Shown piece by piece: positions 34,318 through 46,253 of a DNA stretch of 64,000 nucleotides. The position numbers and the translations under genes are program-made. Numbering within the stretch: the stretch's first letter is position 1; each line of letters starts with the position of its first letter. The notes under the pieces were generated by a model. The model did not search any database, was not told the DNA's origin, and was given only the letters and a program-made list of their open reading frames with translations. This DNA is from Tricholomella constricta (lineage: Eukaryota; Basidiomycota; Agaricomycetes; Agaricales; Lyophyllaceae). The DNA is taken from the NCBI GenBank assembly GCA_013368375.1, contig JAACJP010000007.1, positions 496,001 to 560,000 on the forward strand, written 5' to 3'.

Positions 34318-36461
34318 TTATTCCACCAAGACCTGTTGATGCTTAAGCAGTTCATGATCGCGTTCCCAGCTCTGCGCGATTGAATGCCCCTCATCGATAC
34401 CATTGATGGTGAGCCAAGCCTCCAGGCGCCTTCCGAGCTCCCCGCCACGCCCACCACAGTAGTCCCCTGTCGTGTTGAGCATCTGCTCCTTCTCCTTCTC
34501 CTTCGCGAACGGCAGCTTCGTTTTCCGGCTGACAGAGGAGCCGAGGACGTTGGGTGGGTTCCCGGGTGCGGGCGGGCTGTTCAGCCCAGTGCGCATGACC
34601 ATTCCTTCAATGTCCTTGAACCAGTCGTCCTCGTTCTCCTCGGGCCCGAGGATGTTGTCGATGAGGCCCTCTTCCCACCCGTCCCATTCGACGAAGCGAT
34701 GGGCCATCCGCAGCCTTTGCCCTGCTGATTCGTAGAAGAGCCATTCGCGAGCAAGTGCACCGATGTCAATATCTTTGCCGCGCCGCGTGGGCGTGGAGGC
34801 GGAGGATTCGGCAGCTTTACCCACTTTGATGATTGCTTCTCGGAAGAGTCGTCCGATGAAGGGACTGGTTTGGACGAAGGCGGGGAGATGGGCGCATTGC
34901 CAGAGGGGTCGAGTCGTCGTGGACTCCCAATCGATTATGCAGGTCTAGATTAGGCAATGATCAGCAAGAGGAAGATCCGGAAGGGCAATTTCCTTTTTTT
35001 TAAGGGTAGGTGACGTACGATTTTTGAAGGGTCCTCCGGGTCGACGAAAATGTTCTCGAGGCTCAGATCGTGACAGTCCAGTCCAAAGGTTTCGGGAGCG
35101 TCATCCAATGTCGCCTTGACAAGCCGGTCCATCATGTTCATCCACCTCGCCATCTCACTCCGGACCTGGACCTCCCTTTCAGAGAGGTGCGCGACGAGGA
35201 AAGTGGTCCGTTGCATCCTCCGGTAATCTCGGTACATAGCGTCGCCGGGGCCTTCCCACTCTTCCTCGCTCTCCGCGAGATCCCACTCATCACTTTCGTC
35301 ACTTTCATCACCCGGTACAGCCTTCATCCGGTGGTGCCTTGAAGACTGGATCTGATCAGGATCAAGATGAAGTCGATGCGGTGCAGATTTTCCTTCGTTC
35401 TCTCGGATGACGCTATCAATCTCGCGTTGGGCGCACGAGGCAAAATACGCGCTTGAGCTTGGCCATGGTCCACGATTCAGTTCCGTGGGATGTGTCAATT
35501 CTCCCCTATTAGTGCCGAAGAAGGGCCAAGAGATGATGGGTCCGACATGAAACTTTCGACTGAGAGGTTTAGCAGTGTTAAGGTTCGCGGTCACCAGGTG
35601 AGACATGCTCAGAGTCGGTGAGAACGGAAAGGCAGAATAAGGATGCTGAACCGCCCGTGGTGTAGGAGCAGAAGATGAGAGCGGCCCGTAAGGATCAGGT
35701 CCAAAATACAGTGATCCAATGTCCGTAAACCGATGCGCGAATAAGGGTAGTATCATTGCCGCAAGATTTTCAAGCAACTTGACGAGATCGTTGTAACATA
35801 AGGAATGGAAGATGGTCGCGAGCGACACGCCAGGGGCCTTTGATGAAACGGTTGTTGTCAATCATGATACGCGTATATCGACGGGAACGCACCTTGGACA
35901 TTAGGATATACTCGCCCCCCAGGCGATTATAAGGATTGGAATCATAATGGTACACGGTAGGCACCGGAATAGTCGTGTTTTCTCGAAGGTAATGCATTGT
36001 GGCAACTTCTGATTCTGTTTTCAAGCGTGGCATGTATCGTCGAGCGACACCAGCGACAAGCTGAAAGTGGTCGGATAACGTAATGAGATATGCCTGTGAC
36101 AGTAAGACGTCAGAAGTTGTGATAGACGTGCTTAGTGAAGGAGCTTACTTTGTGGAATGTTCCTATGTTTTGAGAGTCATTAGGACTGGATCCGGCCTTG
36201 TAAAATCCGGAGCTCACCTGCGCTCAGGAATTCAATTCTTCCTACATCAATGCCCTTATTCTCGCGCACGACATCCTTGAGAACTCGCCTGTCGACTTGA
36301 AAAGGGGTTGCACCGTGGAGAGCAGCGTCGGCCCTAGCCTCACGTCTTCGATCGGCGTGCTCGATTTCCCAGTTCCATTCTAAAGGCGCGACGTGAGAAG
36401 CCGGAGACGCAGTACCGTTGGTAAGGTTCAGTGATAGGACGTGGCCATTCCCATGCATCAC
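34318..36461 (-). CDS. Aminoglycoside phosphotransferase (APH)-fold kinase-like protein
   Basis: Multi-exon minus-strand gene. The N-terminal exon (36461-36219) has WNWEIEHADRR; next comes a beta-rich lobe with ARRYMPRLKTESEVATMHYL and TTIPVPTVYHYDSNPYN, the usual APH pattern. The core continues GGEYILMSK, then GVSLATIFHSL. The catalytic loop reads CHDLSLENIFVD and the metal-binding loop IIDWEST. The Asp and Asn of HxDxxxxN are present but the His position is Cys, which may lower or change activity. The C-terminal 170 residues are poorly conserved. Fungal APH-fold proteins are numerous and mostly of unknown substrate; nothing here implies antibiotic resistance. It lies between the quinate pair and the hydroxyquinol pair; a role there is only suggested by position. 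Confidence 0.85.
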
Positions 36462-38381
36462 AGGAAGGTTTCGATGGCAGAAAGGGCAGTCCGGCGAGAC
36501 TTTAGAGTGCTTTCAGGTTATCAGGTGTCTCGGCAGAGCTTGCGAAAGTGAGATGTATAGGATAGTCTGAGAATTGGAAGATTCCGACGAGGCAGGGGGT
36601 ATGTGCGAGGGAGATGATGGTGGTTGAGGTCTAAGGGGATACACAAAGGTTGAAAGACGGAGATGGGGGCGGCGTAGCATAGCGATTGCGTGCTATAATT
36701 ATTGCCTTGATAAATCACCGTTTGCCATTATTTGGCATCTCCGTCTTCCATGTTGTTTCGCCCCGTGATCCCGTCGAATCCAGGTCTATTCTCCTCATCA
36801 GTGGCTTTTCTAAGAAATCCGTGAAAATGCGGCACCGCTTGGTATCTGTGGACATGCTTTGCTAATGAAATCAAAATCTTTGACCATTGATACACTGTTC
36901 ACATTTCCATCCTTTCACTACCGTCGACCTGGACCGTTCTCACCCTGCTCCAACCGGGCCAACCCTGCTCTTTCCCTTGCACGTCCCTGTTCATTCCGCG
37001 AGTCCTTACGAAACCTTTAGCAGTTAGGCGATCTACTCTCCGAATCATACCGCCTTGAAATAATTGCCAAGTATCTCCAGTCAGTAAGTACTGGTCAATG
37101 TCACCTATCACCACCCTCGATGACTATGTGACGTTCTTCGGAGGAAGTTCATAACTTCTGTGATCAGTCGGAGCGCTTGTATTAACGCACGTTGGTCGGT
37201 CAGTTCATAAGATGTCAGCCCCATGGAGAGTACTCTGACCGAACACGCCTTTGCCTTACTAATTATAACGACCTCGACCGTCGACGACGTTATCGCCAGA
37301 CCAGTCTAAGGCACACATGAAATATGTATCCTCCTACAATTTCCGGCACAGAACTAACGTACCCGGCATATCCTGCAGCTGGGGGTGGGGGAAACGCTCT
37401 TTCCTTGACAATTGATCTCCTCAGCCTCGGCCCTCATTTAAGATCCGGACTACAAATTATGATGCAAGCCAAGGATTGTCGACTGGGGCAACTTTTGATT
37501 GCAATCCCGTGAAAGTAGGCTGGTGATCCCGCGCGAATTTCAAATAAAGGCGTTGCCTTTATGCCCCAACGACTCACGAGTGACCACCATGTCGCCTTGG
37601 CGTAAGGGGCTCCAAAAAGGTAAAAACGACAACCGTGACATCTAATCGTTAACTGCCCAAGTAGATGTGTCGAACTGCAGAAGTTTCTAACGATTCTAAC
37701 CTGTCTACCAGCTGTGATATCAACTCAAAATGATACAAAAATATCATCTAAGAGAACCTTCAGAAATATAAGCGCTTGAGCATCCGTCCTTTCGTACTGA
37801 CTTAACGAGCAGGGATTTTAAAAAATTTAAGACCATGGGGGAAGCATGAGTCTGGGCCCGGGTTAGTGTAACTGGGTCCCGGCGAGAGATCTAGTATGTC
37901 CTCGAGCTCCTCGGACGTACCATGAGCTACGACCTTCGGAATTCCGAGTTCCTAAGCGGGACCGTGCCGTGTAATATTACCTTACCTTACCTTACCGAGA
38001 TCGTACTGCCAACACCACCTGCTGGATTATTCAATGCGAAGCCTCTGGCTTCATGATAGATTTGTTTAGCCGCAGGATGCTCGGATTGTTGGTGGGCTCC
38101 TGGTTCTGTTATGAGACTCCACATATAATCGGAAAATTCCCATACTATCGAGTGATTGACGCTACACGCTGGGCACACCGGATAAAAAGATTCAAGATAA
38201 GTTACTGAAACGACTGAAACGAATGTGCAAGGAAACTGCCAACAACGCACCAGATCTTCAAAGACAAAGGAGAAGCACCCTCTCGTAACCTGATAGTGAA
38301 GCATAGCAATTGGACCGACATATCACGTACATGGATTGCTTGATAATGTGTAGCCAGGACAAGGGGAACGGAAGATAAGGC
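36462..38381. other. Intergenic, 1.9 kb, no gene recognised
   Basis: Frames are short and without motifs. A small (ccttac)n-type repeat lies at about 37979-37997. One upstream exon of the APH gene may lie at 36462-36520, where SPDCPFCHRNLPV is open and in frame with the start proposed here. Confidence 0.5.
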
Positions 38382-39905
38382 TCAATCTTCACGTTGTGCC
38401 ACAGCCTTTCTCGCTGCAGCGCCCTCTTCCGGAGTGGCAAGAATAAAGTCCTGCTTCAGATAGACGTGGGGCTTCCCCTCAGCGAACCCACGAGCCTTCG
38501 TCTTTGCCACATCGGTGACAAGCTCAGGATTCTGTGATAATGCAATTGCATGTAGTGCGGTGAGCTGGGACGAGAGAGAGGTGCTTACGACAATCAACGA
38601 TGTCCGCACACCAAAAACGGCGTCGCTGGTTAGGTAAGGATCTCCTTCGAAATAGAGCGCAGTGGTGAGCTTTTCGAATCCCGGAGCCTTATTGATTCGC
38701 ATCTTTAGCTGAGCTGGCATTTGAAAGACTGGTTTCGTGGAGAGTTGCGAACCTCAATCATCATGTGCAGATGCGCGGGTCTGAATACATGGCGGCCCAG
38801 CCGCGATAATAGGTTGCCAACTGTCCCATCACTCGGAATGGGATATGGAACAGGGCTGGAAAGAAATAAGCATTGCGCGCGCGAGATGGAGTGGATAACA
38901 CCAAACGCACACCACAGCTCGGAAAGAGTAGGACCCATCTTTTGCAGAAGTCAGACGACCGCGACAATCAGGCTTCTCCCGATTCGAGTACTGCGGCGAG
39001 CTCATATTAATTGGTAGTATCGTGGAATCCAGACCCGCCTTGACGTACCTGTGTATCGTACAAGCCATTGCTATCGGTTTCCCATGTGTCTATGATTGCG
39101 CCAGCGATCGGATTTCCTTCCGTGTCGAGGACGCGTCCTTCGACGAACATGTAATCGCCCTTGCCCTCAGAGGCTATCGAATCGCCAATCAGCACTGTTA
39201 ATTAGCGGAGGTCAATGATTGACGTTCCATAAGTAGAGTAAAGGTCATACCATCGTGCGCGTCTTCGGTGTAGAATGGTCCCAGTACGGTGGCCTCCGTC
39301 GCTCCTGGTGGCTTCGCATTGTTGATCGTGTCGACGAGAGTTGATACACCAAGGGCATCAGATAGAAGGATGAACTCTGGTTTCAACGAGCGTCTGCACG
39401 CGATCCACAGATGAGGAGCCAGTGTGTATATGCTTGCCTTGGCGAATGTCTGTACACATTTTCCCGGTTTGTGTCAGGAATTGGATTGCCGACCTGCAGC
39501 GAACCTGATCAGATGACAATATGACGATTCAACGGAGGTTGCTCCATACATCCATTCGTCACTTGTAATAGACGTTTCACGGACGAAGGCGTGAAGGTGG
39601 TCGATCTTGATATTGCAAGAGTGAGCGTGATGGACGTTCCGCACAATGATTGAGACGTACCAGACTCTTGAAGATGAACTTCGTCCTCTCGTCAGTGCCT
39701 GCCAGTCGAACATTCAATTCATTCCTTTACATGAGACGGCCCAAACAAAGGTGAGCTAACAGTTCGAGTTGATAGCGTGCACGTTGTCCGTGATGGAGTC
39801 TGCGGACATATCCACTATCTTGGGCAACTTTGAAAGATCGATACCATGCTGCGCGGCGAGTTGATTGGCTTTTAGAGCAGCTTCAGAAGGGGGTTGCGTC
39901 GACAT
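38382..39905 (-). CDS. Intradiol ring-cleavage dioxygenase, hydroxyquinol 1,2-dioxygenase type
   Basis: Ten exons from 39905 to 38382 give 332 residues in frame. Exons: 39905..39761, 39698..39661, 39605..39550, 39493..39438, 39376..39251, 39194..39049, 38990..38911, 38855..38753, 38687..38589 and 38531..38382. The N-terminal helical domain has CTDIRQEFILLSDALGVS. The four ferric-iron ligands are visible: Tyr in TVLGPFYTEDA, Tyr in VPYPIPSDGTVG, and two His in FRPAHLHMMIE. The enzyme opens hydroxyquinol or catechol between its two hydroxyls. Hydroxyquinol is preferred because the divergent neighbour is maleylacetate reductase, the next step. No signal peptide, so intracellular. The fourth intron has a GC donor (gcaagc). 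Confidence 0.93.
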
Positions 39906-40530
39906 ATTTTCAGAATAGGTAAGAAACCGTGTATTGAGAAAGATGAGGATATTTAGAACGTCCTAAGTGCATGAGAAACAGGTGTGTCATTGGTCATGAG
40001 GACAATTAGTCATCGCGAACAACGCCCTGCTTTGTGCGCTGAGAACCAGACGATCCAGAAGTCGGAGGGATTAGAGAACATGTCATATGTTCGCTTGTTG
40101 GAGTCTGCGAGATATTGAAATTGGATGAAAGTACAGCAGTGAGAACGAAAACGCTGACTGTACATTGGACATAAGCAGAGTATACGTCCATGCCCGCAGT
40201 AACCGCGCTAGAGCCATAAGGCCAACATCGTCAGCAGAGGTCAAGAAGTTCGTGAAGAGTTCCTGTATTTGTTCTTCCGTTCTTCGGCAAATATCGGCGA
40301 GCCGTCTTCCAGCACGGTCCTGCGCTATTTCGACTCAGGATGTACTTGTCTGGACGCAAGGAGGGTTAACGGTGTTGCCGGGCTTACCGTACCCGGCCAG
40401 ACTAGACTCGCACGCTCTTCATTATATCGCTTCTTCAACGAGGGCAGCTACGCAGCTTCCAAGGAACTGATAACATAGGATCTCACTGTGCCGTCGCTGT
40501 CTAAATCCACTGCACACCTACGCTTCAACG
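39906..40530. promoter_or_regulatory. Divergent promoter between ring-cleavage dioxygenase and maleylacetate reductase
   Basis: 625 bp separate the start codons of two consecutive pathway enzymes, so coordinated control from this region is likely. No defined operator was recognised. Open frames inside it (for example 40165-40470) have no motif. Confidence 0.55.
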
Positions 40531-41710
40531 ATGCACCATTTCATATACAATGCCCTCCCTGCACGCGTCGTCTTCGGTTCGGGGACCCAAGCCCAGGTCA
40601 CACAGGAACTCAAGAATCTAGGATGTTGCAAGGCCCTCGTTCTCACAACCCCTCAGCAAGTCGACCAAGGTCACGTAGTCGAGGACCTCCTCGGCGATCT
40701 TTGTGTCGGCCTCTATACGAGGGCCACAATGCACACACCGACGCATATCACCGATGACGCTGTCAAGGCCGCCCAAGAACTTAAAGCGGATTGCATCGTT
40801 GCAGTTGGGGGTGGCTCGACGATCGGCCTGGGAAAGGCGATTGCGCTACACACCGATCTCCCACAGATTGTTATCCCTACTACATATGCTGGATCAGAGG
40901 TACATTAGTTTTCGCGTCCCAAGCCCTCTCCTTGAGCATCTACGCAGGCGACCCCGATTATTGGGCAAACAGAAAACGGTGTCAAGACGACACAGAAGAC
41001 ACTCAAAGTCCTGCCGGAGGTCATCATCTACGACGTCGACCTCACCCTCACGCTGCCTCCCAAGATGTCAGTGACGTCAGGCATCAACGCGATCGCACAC
41101 GCGGTCGAAGCGCTATATTCCCAAGACGCAAACCCTGTCACGAACCTGCTAGCGCAAGAGGGGATCAAAAGCATAGCAAGCGCCTTGCCAGTCATCATCC
41201 AAGAGAAAGACACCGCATTGCTGCTCAAAGCCAGAAGTGACGCGCTTTACGGCGCCTGGGCGTGCGGAACGTGCCTGGGTGCCGTCGGGATGTCGCTCCA
41301 CCACAAACTCTGCCATACACTCGGTAGGCTTATTCCATGGTCGCAAGCATTCGACGTGTCTGACTAGAACGGACTGCATTATCGTAGGCGGAACGTTCGA
41401 CCTTCCTCATGCAGAGACGCATACCGTGATTCTCCCGCACGCCATCGCCTACAATACCCCATTCGCAGCTGACGCGATCGCGAAGGCGGCGTTAAGCCTG
41501 GGAGTGAGGAACGCTGCGCAAGGGATCTATGACCTCGCCAAGGAATTGGGAGCTCCCTGCTCCCTGAAGGAGCTGGGCATGAAGGAAGAGGATCTGGAGG
41601 GAGCTGCAGATATCGCAGTCAGAAGCCCATATTCCAATCCCGTGCCGCTGGAGAGGGAGAAGCTGCTGAAGTTGCTGCGGGACGCATGGGCTGGGACTCG
41701 ACCGGAGTGA
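40531..41710 (+). CDS. Maleylacetate reductase (iron-containing alcohol dehydrogenase fold)
   Basis: Exons 40531..40899, 40948..41323 and 41388..41710 give 355 residues, the usual length for maleylacetate reductases. It starts MHHFIYNALPARVVFGSGT, close to the family's usual N-terminus. The NAD(P)-binding loop is VAVGGGSTIGLGKAIA, followed by PTTYAGSEATPI. The metal-site region is conserved: SGINAIAHAVEALYS, SLHHKLCHTLGGTFDLPHAE and THTVILPHAIAYN. It reduces maleylacetate to 3-oxoadipate with NADH, feeding the TCA cycle through beta-ketoadipate. It is divergent from the intradiol dioxygenase that makes its substrate. Confidence 0.95.
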
Positions 41711-41860
41711 CACATCAACAGGCTGATATTAGATCAGATCTGGCATGAAGCAAGAAAGGTCGAGATAAAGGAAACTAAACTTGTACACATTAAGGCTCCA
41801 AGCTGCTCGTACACACACCGCCACTAAGGAGAAGAAGAGAAAGTAGTCCGCTCCTCATGA

Positions 41861-42769
41861 TCAGAACCCGAAGAGCCTTCCGAAAAATCCAGACTTGCGA
41901 TCTCCCTTCTCTTGCGCCTCGTCGTCATACTGCAGTTTCACCGAACCGTTCCGCGCCTCGATGAACACCTCATCGCCCTGCCACTCGTCCGTCATCTCCG
42001 AGTAGTCGCCAATGAAACACCTGCGAGTCTTGTCGACGTCGCTGAACGTCGTCAGATGCACAGACGATTCTGACGAGAACTTGGTGTTGCCGTTCCATGC
42101 TTTGACTACGACGAGGCCATGGAACGATCGGGGCAGGTGAACGTTGACAGAACCGTTGAATGCCAGGATATTGAGATAGAACGGTATTCTTGGCTCGGAG
42201 GGGGTATGCTGATCAGATGTCGTCATGGAACTCCGTTCGCGTTAGATGAATAGAGAACGGCGTACCAGTTTCGTGGTAACACCGCCATTATGTGCTTTCG
42301 CAAAGATAGTCGCTCGCCGGCAGTCGGACTGGGACTGCTTAGAGTCCTGAGTGGGTTCATACGACGCGAGAGTGATGTCGGCGTCGATCACGCCGTTGTT
42401 CGCCTTGAGGCTGAAATGCTTGCGTGCCCCCCCTACCTCCTCAGGCGACAGCGGAGGAAGGAGAGAGGCGGGTATTGTGAGAAAGGGATCAAGAACCCAG
42501 ACGCCCTTTACTGAGCCATTGCTGCGGGATATGGAAACGTAGTTGCTCGGCTTGACTGCGGGCTGCTTCGGTGGTGCTGGTGCGACTGATGGTTCTGCGA
42601 CAGGCACTGGGGGAGGTTCCGTAGTGTATGTGGGCGGTGGGTCGTCCTAAGGACATCGATATTAGTGATAAATTCAGATATAACTATGGATACTCACCGC
42701 AGGAACTTCAATGATCGTGGTTAACGGCTGTGCGCGTTTGTTATCGTCATCCGTGGGTACGATGATCAT
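41861..42769 (-). CDS. DUF7330-like protein of unknown function
   Basis: Exons 42769..42698, 42646..42266 and 42208..41861 give 266 residues. The N-terminus is Pro-rich (DDPPPTYTTEPPPV). The body is beta-rich with repeated 'NGSV' turns: SISRSNGSVKGVWVLDP, LKANNGVIDADI, KAHNGGVTTKL, LAFNGSVNVHLP and EARNGSVKLQY. This repeated strand-turn pattern resembles a right-handed beta-solenoid such as DUF4097/DUF7330 proteins. No signal peptide or membrane helix is seen. Its 3' end lies 150 bp from that of the maleylacetate reductase gene (convergent); no functional link is evident. The family name is from memory of Agaricomycete annotations and needs a profile search. Confidence 0.75.
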
Positions 42770-43050
42770 GTCGACCAGCGTTCCGGGTATACTGGGATTG
42801 GGAAATTGGAGGCAGGCTCAAGGGAAACCCAGGTTTGCCCTTTATACCTTGTAATCAAAATTGCGCAGTACTGCGGCAGACAGACCGTGACCGGGCTGCA
42901 ACAAGGCATAGTCCGAGGTTCTTGTCTGATGGATGCTAATTAGCATCACCTGATTCCCCGTAATATTTTATGAGCGCATGCCGACTCGAACGGTGGCGTT
43001 ACAGTGGAACGCCATTGTCATATGCACAAACATTTGTCGCTCCCTCCATT

Positions 43051-45448
43051 ATGGCTCCTGCATCCCGCCGTACCCTCGGCCAACACGCGATCATGCCTCA
43101 AGGGTCGTTAGTCCCTAAGGCGAGTTCGTTCGTCGACTTCATCAACTTTAACGCTACTTTCGTCGACAAAACACTCGCAATCCAGGCCTTCCTTCGCGAC
43201 GGACCAAGCGATCACCTCATTCTTCGCCCAAGACGTTGCGGGAAGAGTTTTACTCTCTCAATGATTCGGTTGCTTCACTTTTCATGTCCACATTCCGCAA
43301 CAATTAATTATTAATTAGAGAGTTTCTCCAGCGTCCTGAACTAGAACGACTCAGTTTCAGTTCTGGAGACATAGGCGACAGCGTGTTTGCGGGGACATTC
43401 ATCTCCGAGGAGAAGCATCAGAATTTAGTTAGAGAACATTTTCACCAGTATCCCGTATTGCACCTCGACTTCAAGGTGAGCATTCTTTAGCAGAGACACG
43501 GATATGCTTAATTGTCGAAGGACATCAATGGGTCGACATACGAGCAGATGCTGACCAGTTTTCATGAGATGGTCCTCTACCTGATAGATGACCCTCTATC
43601 ACATATTTTCGTCAAGGGCGTTCTCGACCGTCGATTCATGGAATGGCGTGAAAAAATAGAACGAGGGGGAGAGCCTCGGTTGGAGAAAGCCCTCCAAACC
43701 TTATCAGAGGCCTTGTATGACGCTTATAAGCAGCGTGTCGTTGTTCTTTGCGACGAATACGATTCTCCGATGCATAATGCTATTGAGGGGGGGTACGCCG
43801 ACTTGGTGAAGATCTTCACTTCCGCTCTTTCTTCAGAATGAGCCTTAATCTTTAACCCAGGCTAGCAGTTTTTTTGCGAGCGCCTTTGGCTCGCTATTAA
43901 AGGTCTGTTGGCACTCCAATGATCTAAAATGTTGCTTAGCAGTATGAATTTGCAGGGAAACACTGCTGTCTATGCGAGTATGCTGGTCGGAATCTGCAAG
44001 ACCGCCAAATCGGGTTGGCTGTCCGGGTTGAATAATATTAAGGTATGGAGTCTTATCTACCAATAATTCGTGATTTACCGAGATTGCTAGACTTTTCCGA
44101 TGCATGCCGAAGATGACCGATATGCAAAGTTCTTTTTGTTTACAGAGGAAGAGGTGGAATTGCTCCGCTACACCCATTGCAAGGAGGTGAAATTCAAAAT
44201 GTATCTGTGACCGCCTTCACCTGATCCTTTCCATCTAGCTTGAGATGGACCGGCTTCGAGAATACTATGGATCGTATAAAGCACGAGCCGCTCCAGAGAA
44301 TGTCAAGTTATTCAACCCTCTCTCCGTGGTATCTGCGTTGCGGGAGAACAAGATCCGAGACTATTGGGTTGACACTGGTATGGCATTTGGTTGAATTACA
44401 TGATAAAAAATGACAGAGAGCAAAGGGCGATATGTTCCTCTGTCGCAAAACCTTTGGCAAGGTAGTGACAGGTTCCGCGGTGACGTTGCTCGTCTCATAC
44501 TGGGGCAGACGGTGAAGCTATCTATAGATGAGTGCACAAACTCGAAACCGTGCCGCCTTCCAGATAGCTCTCAAAATCATCTTTATCTTACGATTTTATT
44601 AGGTTACAAGAAGCATCAGGTGATGGACTCTGGGGTCTCTTGTTCTACACTGGGTACATCACTGTGGACCGGTTTGGGTATTCCTTGGTGCGTGCTCTTC
44701 CTGGGTATGCTTTATTGAGGCTTACATACCATAGTCCTATCCTTTCTTCCGGATTCCTAATCAAGAGGTTTCATCTCAATGGTCCGCATGGCTCCGCGAG
44801 TTCCTCAAGCCCCATTTCGAATCTTCGGCGGTCCTACAAGCCATACGCCAAACGATCTTCGATGGAGATGGTCATGCTTTTCGAACCCAGTTTAGGTTCT
44901 TCTTGCAGGAGCATCTATCCCTCTTTCGCCTGCCATCGCACAGAGAGAAAGTCTACCAAGCATTGGGTTTCATGCTCATATTCAACCTGTCCAAAAGCCA
45001 TTACACGATCAAGATGGAGCAGGACAACGGCTACGGACGATCAAACATAACAGCACACCCCCAAACTCCAGACTCCGTCTTATCGTTCATTTTCGAGATG
45101 AAGGCGGTGGCGCCGCATCACAAGCTCAAGGGCAAGAGACAGCTCAAATCTCTCGAACACATACGCAAGGAACTGCACCAGGCCACAATCAGCGCGCTAG
45201 AGCAAATAGAAAAGCGTCAACATCGTGCGAGAGCTCCGCCTCATGTCACCAAAGTCCACGAGTTTGGCGTAGCTTTTTCCGGCACGTTTTGTGTTGCTGC
45301 CGTGCGGACTTTGACGCGCACCGATAGTCGTGCGGATTGGGCGGTGATCAAAATTGATACTGTGGATGTGGATGGAAATATTCCGGAGGCAGACCTTATA
45401 GTTGATGATGACATGGATGGCGGTGATGCTGACATGTCCAACACATAA
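43051..45448 (+). CDS. AAA-ATPase-like plus PD-(D/E)XK nuclease-superfamily protein
   Basis: Ten exons, 651 residues, fully in frame: 43051..43268, 43319..43475, 43521..43805, 43861..43902, 43956..44042, 44091..44186, 44239..44377, 44417..44549, 44603..44687 and 44735..45448. The N-terminal half is the AAA-ATPase_like family (PF09820): FVDKTLAIQAFL, a degenerate Walker A LRPRRCGKSFT, Walker B VVVLCDEYDSP, then AKSGWLSGLNN and TEEEVELL. The C-terminal half matches PDDEXK_9 (PF08011): GLLFYTGYITVD, IPNQEV, GYGRSNI, FIFEMKAV, ALEQIEKRQ and VAFSGT. The E-x-K pair is present, but the first metal-binding Asp is Asn (GRSN for GRxD). Such genes are common in bacteria and expanded in some basidiomycetes. 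The role is unknown; DNA processing or an inactive regulatory version are both possible. Confidence 0.9.
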
Positions 45449-45717
45449 TTTGACGAATTACACATTCCGGTTTCCTCTGGTACATAGTTGTTCTCGGGCG
45501 GTCACGACCACTCGCGCGTCGCGGCTAGTGAACAATATCCACCCACTGAAAAGCTGACGCCTTTTCACGTGGGAGTCATCGCGTGAAGGGCCCAACTTAT
45601 GCGCGAGCCTCTCACATTTGCAAGTCCACTGTGCCACGTTTGTGTCATAGCTACTGCCAATGACCGATAGTTTGGCCAAGGTTTTCCAGGATCTCTTGAA
45701 AGCTTTTGGATATGTTG

Positions 45718-46010
45718 TCAGAGATTTTGGCCCAGTTGATGTGTGTCTTCGAGAATTTCAGCCCGGGCCATGTAAGCGGGTGTGACATCAGATATCAGGA
45801 CCCAGATTAGCTGGTCGAGGACTCGAAGCGCAGACGAAGGAAATGGTGCAGAAAATTGTGCTTGAGTTGGCGCCAAGTATTTCAGCCGACCGAGTCCCCA
45901 GAGCTTCCACATCTTCAGGGAGTACCAGCAGTTCCATAGAACACCCCACAGCTCTCGAAGGCCTCGCTGATAGCAAAATCGGTACATCTCATCTCGGTGA
46001 GAGATGTTGT
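45718..46010 (-). pseudogene. Relic of a MULE-type transposase (C-terminal fragment)
   Basis: The minus frame reads YQRGLRELWGVLWNCWYS then KMWKLW, followed by a degraded stretch and DQLIWVLISDVTPAYM. In basidiomycete MULE transposases this region has RDLRE.W.YLW.NWY, a Trp-rich WELWAR block and LLVWIL. The expected His/Arg-rich block in between is scrambled, and no start or upstream DDE region is visible. It is therefore a decayed fragment. It ends about 180 bp from the left edge of the tandem duplication. Confidence 0.65.
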
Positions 46011-46253
46011 CCGCAGATTTCACTCCGTCGTGTGGAGTAACTGCCGCCGATGGAGCGCAGGACTGGGCCTTCCTGATGCAGAACATAGTCATTCTACAGG
46101 CCTGCTACTTACAAGGAGACTTGATGTTGGAAGTAAATGGAAGAGCGGGTATTTGGCAGTCGTTGACACTTTCAAGTGGCGACCCCCGCTTACAAAGCTT
46201 CTCCGTCTTTCTCCTCGACCACGACGCAAAATCTGCAGAAGCGTCATGTTTAA

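Noticed and set aside
37979..37997. (ccttac)n run as a telomere-like or centromere repeat.
   Set aside because: Only about three units and not a fungal telomere motif; treated as a trivial simple repeat.
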